Source of the DNA: Amycolatopsis sp. A133
Lineage (GTDB): Bacteria > Actinomycetota > Actinomycetes > Mycobacteriales > Pseudonocardiaceae
Assembly: GCF_031082405.1 (NCBI RefSeq)
Contig: NZ_JAVHJU010000034.1
Location: forward strand, 186,001-250,000
Length of the DNA stretch: 64,000 nt
Direction of reading: 5' to 3'
This document shows, one piece after another, positions 1-7,757 of the stretch (the first letter of the stretch is position 1; each line of letters opens with the position of its first letter). The position numbers and the translations under genes were made by a program. Under the pieces are notes generated by a model. That model saw nothing but the letters and a program-made list of their open reading frames with translations, ran no database searches and was not told where the DNA came from.

Positions 1-13
1 TAGCGTGGGAAAC

Positions 14-29
14 GGGGGCTGCTCAGCCC
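14..29 (-). terminator. short hairpin at the end of the pentapeptide gene
   Basis: The last codons and stop of the minus-strand gene lie in a 14-nt perfect inverted repeat (GGGCTG, CT, CAGCCC) at 16-29. The identical 16 bases recur at 19971-19986, again over a minus-strand stop codon. This suggests a terminator-like element. There is no clear U tract, so the call is tentative. Confidence 0.3.
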
Positions 30-1126
30 GCTTCGGCGACGATCCGGGCGTCCCCGTCACGCAGCTCTTCGGTGGCCCAGCTCGGCGGTAGCCGGATGTC
101 TTTCTCGGCGAGCACCTTCGTGTTGTACAAGGAGATCTGCGCGGGCAGCTCGGCGAATCGCAGGTCGGTCTGGCCCCGGAAGCAAGCCCGCCGCAGATCG
201 AGGGAGCCGGTGGCCTTCACTCCGGTGAACAGCGCGTCGCCGGCGAACTCCGCGTCTTTGAACTTGGTCGGTCCGGAGAAAGTTGTCTCGGAGAAGTCGG
301 CGAGCTCGGCGAAGTGGGTTCCGCTGAACCAGGCGTGGCTTTCGAACACTGCTCCCCGGCAACGGAAGTTGCCGATCAGCCGGCCGTCTCCGGTGCCTGC
401 GGCGGTGAAGTACACGCGGCCGGTGAACCGGCACCCGTTGAGGTTCGTGCTGCTGTGCAGGGCTGCGTACCGCAGCAGCATCCCGCCGATCCTGCGTCCC
501 GCGAGGTCGAGGTATTCGAGAACGGCGCCGGTGAGATCGAGGTCGTAGTCCGGCGCATCCGGCAGCTCGGTGGCCGGGAGCAGATCCTTGAGCAGCCGCT
601 GCGCGGTCAGGCGTACCTGGAGTTCCTGCTCCTGTTCGGGATCACCTCGAGTGTCGCTGCGGACGTGCCGATCCAGGTCGGCCGCGTACCGCGGGTGCTC
701 GAACGGCCGCCGCAGGTACGAGCACAGCACGTCCAGCACCGTCTGCGTGTAGGCCGGCCTGCTCCGCGCCAACCCCGCCAACGCGTGCAAAGCCCCCACC
801 CGGACCTGGTCGGCCGCGTGCCCGAGCAGCTCGACCGCCTTCGCGAACCGCTCGTCGGCCACGCGCTCGCGGTCCTGTTCCGCGCGCTGGGCCTCGAGTT
901 CGTGCCGCTGCCGCTCGATGTCCTGGCGCCGCTCCTCGACCCGGCGGCGCCGGTCGTTGAGCCACAGTGCGTACAGGGCCACGATCGCGCCGCCGGCGAG
1001 GCCGCCCGTCTTCAGCGCGTCGCTGCGGCTGGTGGCGGGGTCGGCCAGCAGCCAGCCGCCGACCCCGAGCAGCAGCGCCACCGACGCGAGGAACGTCCAC
1101 GCCAGCGGCGATCGCCAAAGCTTCAC
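23..1126 (-). CDS. Pentapeptide-repeat membrane protein
   Basis: This 367-residue protein has two N-terminal membrane segments, at about residues 8-28 and 40-56. A strongly charged coiled coil (about 57-92, rich in Arg, Glu and Gln) and a helical stretch follow. The C-terminal part (about 195-340) has the A-x-[LF]-x-x pattern of pentapeptide repeats, for example AVFES, ADFSE and AEFAG, which fold as a right-handed quadrilateral beta helix. The repeats should sit in the cytoplasm next to the membrane. The substrate or partner is unknown; such proteins often act as scaffolds. The gene starts 4 bases after the stop of the upstream gene (1131), so the two are probably co-transcribed. The family call is firm, the function is open. 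Confidence 0.75.
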   Translation of the reverse strand: MKLWRSPLAWTFLASVALLLGVGGWLLADPATSRSDALKTGGLAGGAIVALYALWLNDRRRRVEERRQDIERQRHELEAQRAEQDRERVADERFAKAVELLGHAADQVRVGALHALAGLARSRPAYTQTVLDVLCSYLRRPFEHPRYAADLDRHVRSDTRGDPEQEQELQVRLTAQRLLKDLLPATELPDAPDYDLDLTGAVLEYLDLAGRRIGGMLLRYAALHSSTNLNGCRFTGRVYFTAAGTGDGRLIGNFRCRGAVFESHAWFSGTHFAELADFSETTFSGPTKFKDAEFAGDALFTGVKATGSLDLRRACFRGQTDLRFAELPAQISLYNTKVLAEKDIRLPPSWATEELRDGDARIVAEAG

Positions 1127-1130
1127 GGCC

Positions 1131-2024
1131 TCAGGACACCAGCATGGTGCTGACGCAGAAGCCCTTTTTGTCGAAGTTGGTCGCGCTCAGCGTGCCCTTG
1201 ACCGGCTTGCCGGCCGACGTTCCGGTGACTTCGCCCTCGACCAGGTACTTGTCGGCGGGCACGTCGCCGAGCTGCAGCTGCAGCGGCGGCTTGAGGAACG
1301 TCTCGAGCCACGAGCTGAGCAGGTCCTTCGAGTCGGCGCAGCCCAGCGCGACGGCTCCGGCGTTGTCGCCCGCGTTCAGCTTGGTGATGAAGCCCTGCAG
1401 CACGGCCTTGGCGTCCGAGCTGCCGTCGCCGCTCGGCGTCGACGGTTTTGTGGCCGTCGGCCTCTTGGACGTCGACTTCGGCGTCGTCGGCTTGGCGGAC
1501 GTGCTCGACGACGGGGCGGCGGCCGTGTTGGTGTCGTCCTTCGAGAGGAAGAACCCCGGTGCGACGAAGCCCGTGATGCCGACCAGGGCGAGCACGACGA
1601 CCACGGCGGCGCCGATGGCGATCCACATCCCGGTCTTGCTCTTCTTCGGCGGCGCGGGCGGCCCGCCGAAGCCCTGCGAGTAACCGCCGGTCGCCGGGTC
1701 CCAGCCGGACACCTGGCCCGCCGCGTTCGGGTCCCAGGCCTGCTGGCCGTACTGCTGCGCGTTCGGGTCCGCCCACGCCGACTGCTGCTGCTGCTGCGCG
1801 TACGGGTCACCCCACCCCGGCTGCGGGTTCGCCGGGAAGCCGCCCGAGGCCGGCGGGTAGCCCTGCTGCTGGTTCGGGTCCCAGCCCTGCGGGTACTGCT
1901 GCGTCGGATAGGGCTGCTGCTGCTGGTTGGGGTCCCAGCCGCCCTGCTGCGGGTAGCCGCCGGAGTGCGGCTGGCCGTACGGGTCGGGCTGACCGGGCTG
2001 GCCCGGCTGAGGCGGGTAGGTCAT
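1131..2024 (-). CDS. Membrane-anchored protein with Pro/Gln-rich cytoplasmic N terminus
   Basis: The protein has 297 residues. Residues 1-118 are low complexity (Pro, Gln, Gly, Tyr, Trp), with recurring DPNQQQ- and WDPN-type units. A single membrane helix (about 132-155) and a Thr/Ser/Pro/Lys linker (about 165-195) follow. The extracytoplasmic C-terminal domain of about 100 residues contains two cysteines that could form a disulfide. This layout is common in actinobacterial surface proteins of the DUF4878/lumazine-binding-like type, but I cannot assign the domain firmly. The next gene (pentapeptide protein) follows after 4 bases, suggesting an operon. No enzyme motif is visible. Confidence 0.7.
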   Translation of the reverse strand: MTYPPQPGQPGQPDPYGQPHSGGYPQQGGWDPNQQQQPYPTQQYPQGWDPNQQQGYPPASGGFPANPQPGWGDPYAQQQQQSAWADPNAQQYGQQAWDPNAAGQVSGWDPATGGYSQGFGGPPAPPKKSKTGMWIAIGAAVVVVLALVGITGFVAPGFFLSKDDTNTAAAPSSSTSAKPTTPKSTSKRPTATKPSTPSGDGSSDAKAVLQGFITKLNAGDNAGAVALGCADSKDLLSSWLETFLKPPLQLQLGDVPADKYLVEGEVTGTSAGKPVKGTLSATNFDKKGFCVSTMLVS

Positions 2025-2141
2025 CGTTCCATGCCTTCCGGGCGCTTGGGAGTTCGTGCGCTTCCGACGTCCGGTGGAGGCGTGCGGTTCCCCCAGGACG
2101 TGGCTGCAGCATTCTGCAAGCTCGGACGGTACGGCATGGAA

Positions 2142-2189
2142 CCGGCTCCCGGTCGTGCCGACGCGAAGCCGGCACGATCCGGGAGCCGG
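2142..2189 (-). terminator. Strong stem-loop after the first GH25 lysozyme gene
   Basis: An 11-bp arm (2142-2152 with 2179-2189) continues into a second 7-bp stem (2154-2160 with 2170-2176) around an 8-base loop. It begins 13 bases past the stop of the minus-strand lysozyme gene at 2202. It is probably an intrinsic terminator of the GC-rich, U-poor actinobacterial type. Confidence 0.6.
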
Positions 2190-2201
2190 GTCGGGGGTGG
2201 G

Positions 2202-3071
2202 TCAGCCGTTGGCGAGTGCCTGGAGCCGGTCGTAGGCACCGTTGAAGGTGTCCTGGTCGAGCGGGCTCGAGGTGTACTGCCAGACGGTGTAGAAGCCCCA
2301 GTTGTAGGGCAGGGTGCCGACCGACGACGAGTACCGCGCGACCCAGAGGGGGGCCGTGCTGGAGAAGTCACCGCTCACGCAGCTGCTCCACCAGGTCGTC
2401 GACGTGTAGATCACCGGGTAGCGGCCGGTCAGGGAGTGGTACGTGTCGTGGAAGTCGAGGATCCACGACGTCATCCCCGCCTTGCTCAGCCCGTAGCAGG
2501 TCGCGCCGTACGGGTTGTACTCCATGTCCAGCGCGCCGGGCAGCGTCCGGCCGTCCTTCGACCAGCCGCCGCCGTGGGCGACGAAGTACCGGGCCTGCGC
2601 CGCGCCGCTCGAGGTGTTCGGCGTGGCGAAGTGGTAGGCGCCGCGGATGAAGCCCTGGTTGTAAGAGCCGTTGTACTGCTGCGCGAAGTAGGGGTTGGTG
2701 TAGCTGGTGCTCTCCGTGGCCTTGGTCCACACGAACCGCTTGCCTTGGTTCCACCAGTTCGCCCAGTCGACGTTGCCCTGGTAGCCGGCGACGTCCATGC
2801 CGGCCACGGTGGCCAGCACCTGGCCGGGGATGGCCTGGCCGGGCTGCGGCTGCTGCGCCGCCTGCTGCGTGTCCGGGGTGGACTTGTCGCCTTCGACGCG
2901 CCGGATCTGCGACCCCAGCTCGTGGTTGTTCTGCGCGATGTCCGCGTTGATCGCGGCCACGGGGTCGACTTCGGGGGAGAAGGTCGCCGCCTGGGCCGTG
3001 CTGCCGAGCAGGAGCAGCGTGGCCGGGACGACCAGGGCAGCGAACAGCCGCCCTCTTCGGGATGTGGACAT
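2202..3071 (-). CDS. Secreted GH25 muramidase (lysozyme), copy 1
   Basis: This 289-residue protein has a Sec signal peptide (about 1-28, cleavage after STAQA), a variable linker, and a glycoside hydrolase family 25 domain from about residue 92 to the end. The landmarks in order are DVAGYQGNVDW, FVWTKATE, IRGAYHF, the catalytic Asp-x-Glu in GALDMEYNPYG (about 178-180), PVIYTS, LWVARY and the C-terminal WQY. GH25 enzymes cut the beta-1,4 bond between N-acetylmuramic acid and N-acetylglucosamine in peptidoglycan. The ATG is preceded by GAAGGGA. A second GH25 gene lies directly upstream on the same strand with its own signal peptide, so the pair looks like a tandem duplication. Confidence 0.92.
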   Translation of the reverse strand: MSTSRRGRLFAALVVPATLLLLGSTAQAATFSPEVDPVAAINADIAQNNHELGSQIRRVEGDKSTPDTQQAAQQPQPGQAIPGQVLATVAGMDVAGYQGNVDWANWWNQGKRFVWTKATESTSYTNPYFAQQYNGSYNQGFIRGAYHFATPNTSSGAAQARYFVAHGGGWSKDGRTLPGALDMEYNPYGATCYGLSKAGMTSWILDFHDTYHSLTGRYPVIYTSTTWWSSCVSGDFSSTAPLWVARYSSSVGTLPYNWGFYTVWQYTSSPLDQDTFNGAYDRLQALANG

Positions 3072-3263
3072 CGTTGAATCCCTTCACGGATACCCTCGCG
3101 GTGAGCGGCTTACTGCAGGTAGCCGCCCGTGCACGATTGTTAGGGACGAAGTGCCGTTTGTCACTCAGTTCCGTGAAATTGGGTATACGTGTGGGTGATT
3201 TTCCCGGGAACTTGATCGTTAATTGGTGACAGGTTAACACCTATTATTGGAACGTTGGGCCGT

Positions 3264-4088
3264 TCAGCCCAGCGCCAGGGCGAGCAGCCGGTCCGCCGGG
3301 CCGTTGAACCAGTTCTGGTCGCCGGGCAGGGTGCCGCGGTCGGCGAACTGCCAGATCGTGTGGATGCTCCAGCCGGACGGCAGCTCGCCGATGAAGGTGT
3401 TGTAGCGCGCGATCCAGAGCGGGTTCGAGCCGAAACCGCCGTTGTTGGCGGTGCACCGCTTCCACCAGCTCGTCGACGTGTAGATCGTCGGGAACCGGCC
3501 GGTCGCCGCCCGGTAGGTGTCGGAGAAGCCGCGGATCCAGGCGACCATGCCCGCGGCGTCCTTGCCGTAACACGTTTCGCCGTAGGGGTTGTACTCCACG
3601 TCGAGCGCGCCGGGCAGCGTCCGGCCGTCCCTCGACCAGCCGCCGCCGTGGGCCAGGAAGTACCGCGCCTGCGACGCGCCGTCGGAGATGTCCGGCCGCG
3701 CGAAGTGGTAGGCACCGCGGATCAGGCCGACGCTGTAGGAGCCGTTGTACTGCTGCGCGAACTGCGGGTTCCGGAATCCGGTGCCCTCGGTCGCCTTGAC
3801 GTAGACGAACTTGGCGCCCGATCCCGCCGCGCCGGGCCAGTCGACCGGGCCCTGGTGCCCGCTGACGTCGTGGCCGAGCTGCTGGTCGTCCCCGCCGTAC
3901 AGCAGGTCGGGGGTCTCGCCGACGCCCTCGGCCGCGGCGATCTGCGAACCCGCGTAGTGGTCCTCCGCGCCGGCGTAGGGGTCGTCGGCCTTCGCCGGCG
4001 CCTGCCCGGCCACGAGGAGGACGGACGCGAGGACGGCGGCGAAGGGCAGCGAACGTCTTTTCACCCTCTTGCTCCCCACCGATCTCAT
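3264..4088 (-). CDS. Secreted GH25 muramidase (lysozyme), copy 2
   Basis: The 274-residue paralogue of the preceding gene has a basic N terminus and a signal peptide ending near QAPAKA (about residue 33). The GH25 domain runs from about residue 75: GHDVSGHQGPVDW, FVYVKATEGTGF, IRGAYHFARP, catalytic GALDVEYNPYG (near 163), TIYTSTSWW, LWIARY and a closing WQFADRG segment. It predicts peptidoglycan hydrolysis outside the cell. The linker between signal and catalytic domain differs completely from copy 1, while the catalytic domains are close, so the copies may differ in attachment or timing rather than chemistry. The 175-bp gap to copy 1 suggests separate promoters. Confidence 0.92.
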   Translation of the reverse strand: MRSVGSKRVKRRSLPFAAVLASVLLVAGQAPAKADDPYAGAEDHYAGSQIAAAEGVGETPDLLYGGDDQQLGHDVSGHQGPVDWPGAAGSGAKFVYVKATEGTGFRNPQFAQQYNGSYSVGLIRGAYHFARPDISDGASQARYFLAHGGGWSRDGRTLPGALDVEYNPYGETCYGKDAAGMVAWIRGFSDTYRAATGRFPTIYTSTSWWKRCTANNGGFGSNPLWIARYNTFIGELPSGWSIHTIWQFADRGTLPGDQNWFNGPADRLLALALG

Positions 4089-4105
4089 GAGACTTCTCCA
4101 GTCTC
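4089..4105 (-). promoter_or_regulatory. RBS inside a small hairpin loop before lysozyme copy 2
   Basis: On the minus strand the 17 bases just upstream of the ATG form GAGACT, GGAGA, AGTCTC: a 6-bp stem whose 5-base loop is the only plausible ribosome-binding site. The stem abuts the start codon. This could modulate translation. It is also short enough to be chance. Confidence 0.35.
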
Positions 4106-4176
4106 ACGATGCACCGGCCTCGCCGGATCGGCGAATTGGCGAATCGATGATCACTCGATGGGGTGGGACCCGCAGG

Positions 4177-4875
4177 TCAGCGGCGTTCTTCGGCGATGGC
4201 CTTCATCAGGTGCTCCGCCGGCACGACGGCCGTGATGAGGTCGTGCGGGTTGATCGCGACGGGGTGTCCGCCGAGCAGGCCGACGATGTCGCGGCCGAGC
4301 ACGGCCCGCGCGTGCGGCCACTCGCGCGGCACCAGCGCCTTGCGGGTGTAGGCGGGCACCATGACCCGGCCGTCGGTGTTGTGGAAACCGATGACCGTCC
4401 GCTGCACCGGCGACATCGCGTAGACGAACAGCGTCGCGTCGAGGACGACCTTCGGCAGGTCCGACGGCGGGCGGTGCTCGGTGCGGACGAGCTGCAGCAG
4501 GTGCTCGAGATCGTTCGCCGGGTCCGGGAAGCCGAGCGCCTTGGGCGAGGGCCGGTAGCGGTCGTTGGGGTGGAAGTCGGCGACGACGTCGCCGGCGGCG
4601 TTCACCGGGTAGGCGCCGACGACCGCCCACGACGGCACCGGGCCGTTGGGGTCGAAGGCCTCGTCGATGACGTAGAGCCAGCTGTCGGGGTTGGCGCGGG
4701 CGTTCGAGCGCATCTCCGCGGTGATCTCGGGCGTGCCGTGCTTGCCGGAGCGCCGCGCCTGACTGCCGTCGCGCCGCGCGGCGCGGTTGGGTTTGCCGTG
4801 CCTGCCGGGGCGATCGGCTCCGCTTCCGGTGGGCTGCTGCGAAACCATCCGATCCGCCTCGTCCCGCTGCGCCAT
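4177..4875 (-). CDS. Type VII secretion-associated-like protein
   Basis: The 232-residue product has a basic, disordered N terminus (about 1-60, many Arg/Gly/Ser) and then a compact domain. That domain begins with NPDSWLYVIDEAFDP, continues with WAVVGAYPV and YRPSPKALGFP, and ends in ITAVVPAEHL. From memory this resembles actinobacterial proteins annotated as type VII secretion system-associated, but no ESX gene is in the window and I cannot check. No membrane segment or signal is present. The start at 4875 is chosen because GGGGA lies 5 bases upstream; an in-frame ATG two codons earlier and a much longer open frame exist but lack support. It is divergent from the sterol-carrier-like gene. 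Confidence 0.6.
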   Translation of the reverse strand: MAQRDEADRMVSQQPTGSGADRPGRHGKPNRAARRDGSQARRSGKHGTPEITAEMRSNARANPDSWLYVIDEAFDPNGPVPSWAVVGAYPVNAAGDVVADFHPNDRYRPSPKALGFPDPANDLEHLLQLVRTEHRPPSDLPKVVLDATLFVYAMSPVQRTVIGFHNTDGRVMVPAYTRKALVPREWPHARAVLGRDIVGLLGGHPVAINPHDLITAVVPAEHLMKAIAEERR

Positions 4876-4925
4876 CGTCATCCCCAGGTTCTCGGGTGTG
4901 CCTGCCAGGTCTTGGTGCGCCACTC

Positions 4926-4931
4926 TACTGT
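4926..4931 (+). promoter_or_regulatory. -10 element for leaderless transcript (sterol-carrier-like gene)
   Basis: TACTGT followed by exactly 6 bases and then ATG at 4938 fits the actinobacterial leaderless pattern TANNNT-N6/7-start. No Shine-Dalgarno sequence is present. Confidence 0.6.
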
Positions 4932-4937
4932 TTGCCC

Positions 4938-5318
4938 ATGGCCTCTTCGCGTTCGGTCGACCCCGGACAGTTACGTGCGGCGGTGCTGGCGATTTCCCCG
5001 TGGCTGCAGGAGGGTGCGCCCGCTCCCGCGCGCCCGGAACTGGCCGCGGCGGTGCGCCTGTCCCTGCGCGCACTGGCGGCGGACGCACCGGGCCGGACGG
5101 TCGAGGTGCGGGTGCCGCCGTTCGCCGCGGTGCAGTGCGTGGCGGGCCCGCGGCACACCCGCGGCACCCCGCCGAACGTGATCGAGACCGACCCGCGCAC
5201 GTGGCTCGAACTCGCCACCGGGCAACTGGACTGGACCACGGCCGTCGCGGACGGCCGGGTGTCCGCGTCGGGCACCCGGGCCGACCTCTCCCACTGGCTC
5301 CCCCTGCTCCGCGTCTGA
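4938..5318 (+). CDS. Sterol carrier family protein
   Basis: This 126-residue soluble protein belongs to the small actinobacterial sterol-carrier-like family found next to purF (Rv0807 position in M. tuberculosis). The SCP2-like part includes VEVRVPPFAAVQC in the middle and ends with the typical TWLELATGQLDW, which in related proteins lines a lipid pocket. It may bind a lipid or acyl ligand; none is known. The start at 4938 is supported by a leaderless -10 element 6 bases upstream; in-frame codons further upstream have no support. A long palindrome follows the stop, separating it from the convergent methyltransferase gene. Confidence 0.8.
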   Translation: MASSRSVDPGQLRAAVLAISPWLQEGAPAPARPELAAAVRLSLRALAADAPGRTVEVRVPPFAAVQCVAGPRHTRGTPPNVIETDPRTWLELATGQLDWTTAVADGRVSASGTRADLSHWLPLLRV

Positions 5319-5322
5319 CGCT

Positions 5323-5364
5323 CGTGAGTGGTAAGGCGGGTTAGAACCCGCCTTACCACTCACG
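5323..5364. terminator. Perfect 20-bp inverted repeat between convergent genes
   Basis: Arms at 5323-5342 and 5345-5364 are exact reverse complements separated only by AG. The element begins 5 bases after one stop codon and ends 20 bases before the other, as expected of a bidirectional terminator. The arm opens with CGTGAGTGGTAA. Its unusual perfection raises the possibility that it is a dispersed genomic repeat. Confidence 0.65.
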
Positions 5365-5383
5365 ACCGGCAGCGGGACTTGGG

Positions 5384-6217
5384 CTACGGCTTGCGGCCGA
5401 TCCCGCCGGCGATGGTCCGCTGGGCCACGTTGAGCTCCTTGAGCCGCGGGCCGTCCGGCCACCAGTCGGCGCACCGGACCACGCCCGGGGGAATCATTTC
5501 GAGACCGGGGAACAGGTTCTCGATTTCCTTCTGCGTCCGGAAGGTGCCCGAGCCCATCGGGCTGTGCAGGAAGAAGTCCTCCATCCGGCGGGCCGTCGCG
5601 GAGTCCTCGTCCTCGGGGTCGAAGAAGTGGGAGATCGCCACGAACGAGCCCGGCGGCAGCGCGTCGACGTACTCCTTCATGATTTCCGCCGGCCGTTCCT
5701 CGGCGCCGTTGAAGTGGTGCAGCGTGCCCATCTGGAGGAGGGCGACCGGTTCCGAGAAGTCGATGTGCTGGCGGACGACCTCGTTTTCGAGGATCCGCTG
5801 CGGCTCGAAGATGTCCTCGGCGACGAAGTGGGTGTTCTCGTTTTCTTCGAGCAGCGCGCGGCCGTGGGCGAGCACGACCGGGTCGTTGTCGACGTAGACG
5901 ACCCGGATGTCCGGGTTGATCCGCTGGACGACCTGGTGGGTGTTCTCGGCGGTCGGGAGGCCGGAGCCGCAGTCGAGGAACTGGGTGATGCCGGTCTGGC
6001 TGGCCAGGAAGCGGCAGGCGCGGATCAGGAAGCCACGGTTTTCGAACGCGAGGTCCTGTGCCTCCGGGGCGGCCTTCTGCACCTTGTGCAGGACCTCCCG
6101 GTCGATCTCGTAGTTGTCCTTCCCGAGCAGGAATGCGTCGTACACGCGCGCGATGCTCGCTCGGGTCGGGTCGACCCCCACGGGAACTCGTTCGGTCCGG
6201 GTCGCGGCGTCGGGCAT
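5384..6217 (-). CDS. SAM-dependent methyltransferase, DUF574 family
   Basis: The 277-residue protein matches the actinobacterial S-adenosylmethionine methyltransferase family DUF574 along its length. It starts with the typical VDPTRASIARVYDAFLLGKDNY. The SAM-binding loop is FLDCGSGLPTAENTHQV (near 80-96), the acidic strand is VVYVDNDPVVLAH, and PVALLQMGTLHHF and FVAISHFF follow. The natural substrate of this family is not established. The gene is transcribed away from an XRE regulator across a 164-bp region with a perfect 16-bp palindrome, an arrangement often seen with Scr1-type regulators. A GAGG motif precedes the ATG. Confidence 0.85.
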   Translation of the reverse strand: MPDAATRTERVPVGVDPTRASIARVYDAFLLGKDNYEIDREVLHKVQKAAPEAQDLAFENRGFLIRACRFLASQTGITQFLDCGSGLPTAENTHQVVQRINPDIRVVYVDNDPVVLAHGRALLEENENTHFVAEDIFEPQRILENEVVRQHIDFSEPVALLQMGTLHHFNGAEERPAEIMKEYVDALPPGSFVAISHFFDPEDEDSATARRMEDFFLHSPMGSGTFRTQKEIENLFPGLEMIPPGVVRCADWWPDGPRLKELNVAQRTIAGGIGRKP

Positions 6218-6251
6218 GGTGAACCTCGCAAGTTTTGTGTCGAAAATCTCG

Positions 6252-6267
6252 TACTCTACGTAGAGTA
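6252..6267. promoter_or_regulatory. 16-bp palindromic operator candidate
   Basis: TACTCTAC/GTAGAGTA is a perfect palindrome between the divergent methyltransferase and XRE regulator genes, 35 bp from the first start and 115 bp from the second. It is the natural candidate binding site of the XRE protein encoded next door. Confidence 0.5.
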
Positions 6268-6381
6268 GGACTCCACACGCACGCGGTAAACCGGGTCACC
6301 TCTTTGCGCAGGACGGCCCAACGTGTACTTTCGGTAGTCGGGCTAGAACCCCCTGGTGACGTGAGCGCGGAAGGTCCGGGA

Positions 6382-7260
6382 ATGAACGCGGTGAACGCGT
6401 CCGCAGGTGAACAGAACATCGGCCCCACTGCGCGCCGAATGATCTTGGGCTCGCAGCTTCGCCGGCTCCGTGAAGAGGCCGGCATCACCCGCCAGCAGGC
6501 CGGTTACAACATCCGTGGCTCCGAGTCGAAGATCAGCCGTCTCGAGCTGGGCCGCGTCGGGTTCAAGGAACGCGACGTCACCGACCTGCTGACGATGTAC
6601 GGCGTCGACGACCCGACGGAGCGCCGGGCGTTCCTCGACATGGTCAAGCAGTCGAACGAGCCGGGCTGGTGGCGGCGCTTCGGCGACACCATGCCGAACT
6701 GGTTCACCGACCTCGTCGGCCTCGAAGAAGCTGCGGCGCGAATCCAGATCTGGGAGCCGCTCTACGTTTCGGGCCTGCTTCAGATCGAGCCGTACGCGCG
6801 GGCGATCTTCAGCCACGGACGTTCGGAGATGGCCGACGAGCGGGTCGACCAGCTGGTCGCGCTGCGGATGCGGCGCCAGAAGATGTTCAGCAGGCCGGAC
6901 GCGCCGCGGGTGTGGATGGTGCTCGACGAGTCGGTGCTCTATCGCCCGATCGGGGGCGTGAAGGTCCTCAAGCAGCAGATCGAATACCTGCTCGAGATGA
7001 GCGCCCTGCCGCACGTGTCGATCCAGGTCCTGCCGTACACGCGCAGCGGCCTGTCCGCGGAGCACGCGTTTTCGCTGCTGCGGTTCGGCGAACCGGAACT
7101 GCCGAACATCGCCTACGTCGAGTACATGACCGGTGCGCACTACATCGAAAAGCGCGAAGAGATCGAGAAGTACAGCCGCGCGCTGGACATGCTGGCGGTC
7201 GACGCGGAGACGCCCGAGCGGAGCCGGTCGATGCTCGCGAAGCGCCGTCAGGAGATCTAG
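6382..7260 (+). CDS. XRE-family regulator with DUF5753 (Scr1-type)
   Basis: This 292-residue protein has an N-terminal helix-turn-helix (about residues 15-75: LGSQLRRLREEAGITRQQAGYNI, SESKISRLELGR). The remaining 200 residues are the DUF5753 domain (WEPLYVSGLLQIEPYARAIF, LDESVLYRP, VSIQVLPYT, YVEYMTGAHYI). Such Scr1/WhiJ-type regulators pair with small DUF397 proteins in actinobacteria, here the next gene. The start at 6382 (MNAVNAS) follows GAAGG; an in-frame GTG lies seven codons upstream and a longer frame begins at 6235. The regulator probably controls itself and the divergent methyltransferase through the palindrome at 6252. A terminator-like hairpin follows. Confidence 0.85.
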   Translation: MNAVNASAGEQNIGPTARRMILGSQLRRLREEAGITRQQAGYNIRGSESKISRLELGRVGFKERDVTDLLTMYGVDDPTERRAFLDMVKQSNEPGWWRRFGDTMPNWFTDLVGLEEAAARIQIWEPLYVSGLLQIEPYARAIFSHGRSEMADERVDQLVALRMRRQKMFSRPDAPRVWMVLDESVLYRPIGGVKVLKQQIEYLLEMSALPHVSIQVLPYTRSGLSAEHAFSLLRFGEPELPNIAYVEYMTGAHYIEKREEIEKYSRALDMLAVDAETPERSRSMLAKRRQEI

Positions 7261-7269
7261 CAGCCCTTC

Positions 7270-7286
7270 GCCTGCGCGTCGCAGGC
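7270..7286 (+). terminator. Intrinsic terminator after the XRE gene
   Basis: A 7-bp stem (GCCTGCG with CGCAGGC) around a 3-base loop is followed by a T-rich run (TTTTGTCTT) from 7290, ten bases past the stop codon. This is one of the few U-rich terminators in the window. Confidence 0.6.
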
Positions 7287-7455
7287 CAGTTTTGTCTTAG
7301 TGAACGGTAACCAGCAGTAGCCATTACGCCATTCGTGCGCATGCCTGTCACCTGATAGGTTAACGGCAGGCTGACTTTTCTAACCGTCCGCGAACTTTGC
7401 AAGAAATTCTGCACGTGCATTTACCGTTGCAGTCACACGTGCTAGCCTCGGATAC

Positions 7456-7488
7456 GCGGGCAAATGCACATGCATCTGCATTGCCCGC
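7456..7488 (+). promoter_or_regulatory. Stem-loop in the DUF397 leader
   Basis: A 13-base arm (7456-7468) pairs with a 12-base arm (7477-7488) with one bulged A. The loop is itself based on repeated TGCA units. The structure ends 30 bases before the DUF397 start codon. A separate perfect TGCACGTGCA palindrome lies at 7410-7419. Together they suggest that this AT-richer gap holds regulatory sites. Confidence 0.45.
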
Positions 7489-7517
7489 TGGAGCTTTCCG
7501 CATCGAGAGGTGGGAAC

Positions 7518-7757
7518 ATGGCTGAGCGATTCGAGAACGGCATCCCGGCCGATCGGCTGTCCGGTGCCGAGTGGCGCAAGGCGAGCTACAGCGGTGCATA
7601 CGGCAACTGCGTCGAAGTCGCGCCGCTGTCCAGCGGGGAGATCGCGATGCGCAACTCGCGGTTCCCGACCGGCCCGGCGCTCGTGTACACGCGCGCCGAG
7701 ATGGCGGCGTTCCTGGCGGGCGCCAAGGACGGTGAATTCGACGATGTCCTCGGCTGA
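7518..7757 (+). CDS. DUF397 domain-containing protein
   Basis: The 79-residue product shows the DUF397 core: WRKASYSGAYGNCVEVA, then IAMRNSRFP, and VYTRAEMAAFLAGAKDGEFD at the end. DUF397 proteins are small partners of Scr1/WhiJ-type XRE regulators, and one such regulator lies directly upstream. They are thought to bind or antagonise the regulator. The ATG at 7518 follows GAGAGGTGGGA; open codons upstream of it run into the leader stem-loop and are not used. The last 14 bases overlap the next gene, so the two are probably translated together. Confidence 0.85.
   Translation: MAERFENGIPADRLSGAEWRKASYSGAYGNCVEVAPLSSGEIAMRNSRFPTGPALVYTRAEMAAFLAGAKDGEFDDVLG

Noticed and set aside
3072..3263. c-di-AMP (ydaO-type) riboswitch before the lysozyme genes
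   Set aside because: Such riboswitches often precede actinobacterial wall hydrolases, but I could not find the conserved core sequences on the minus strand here.
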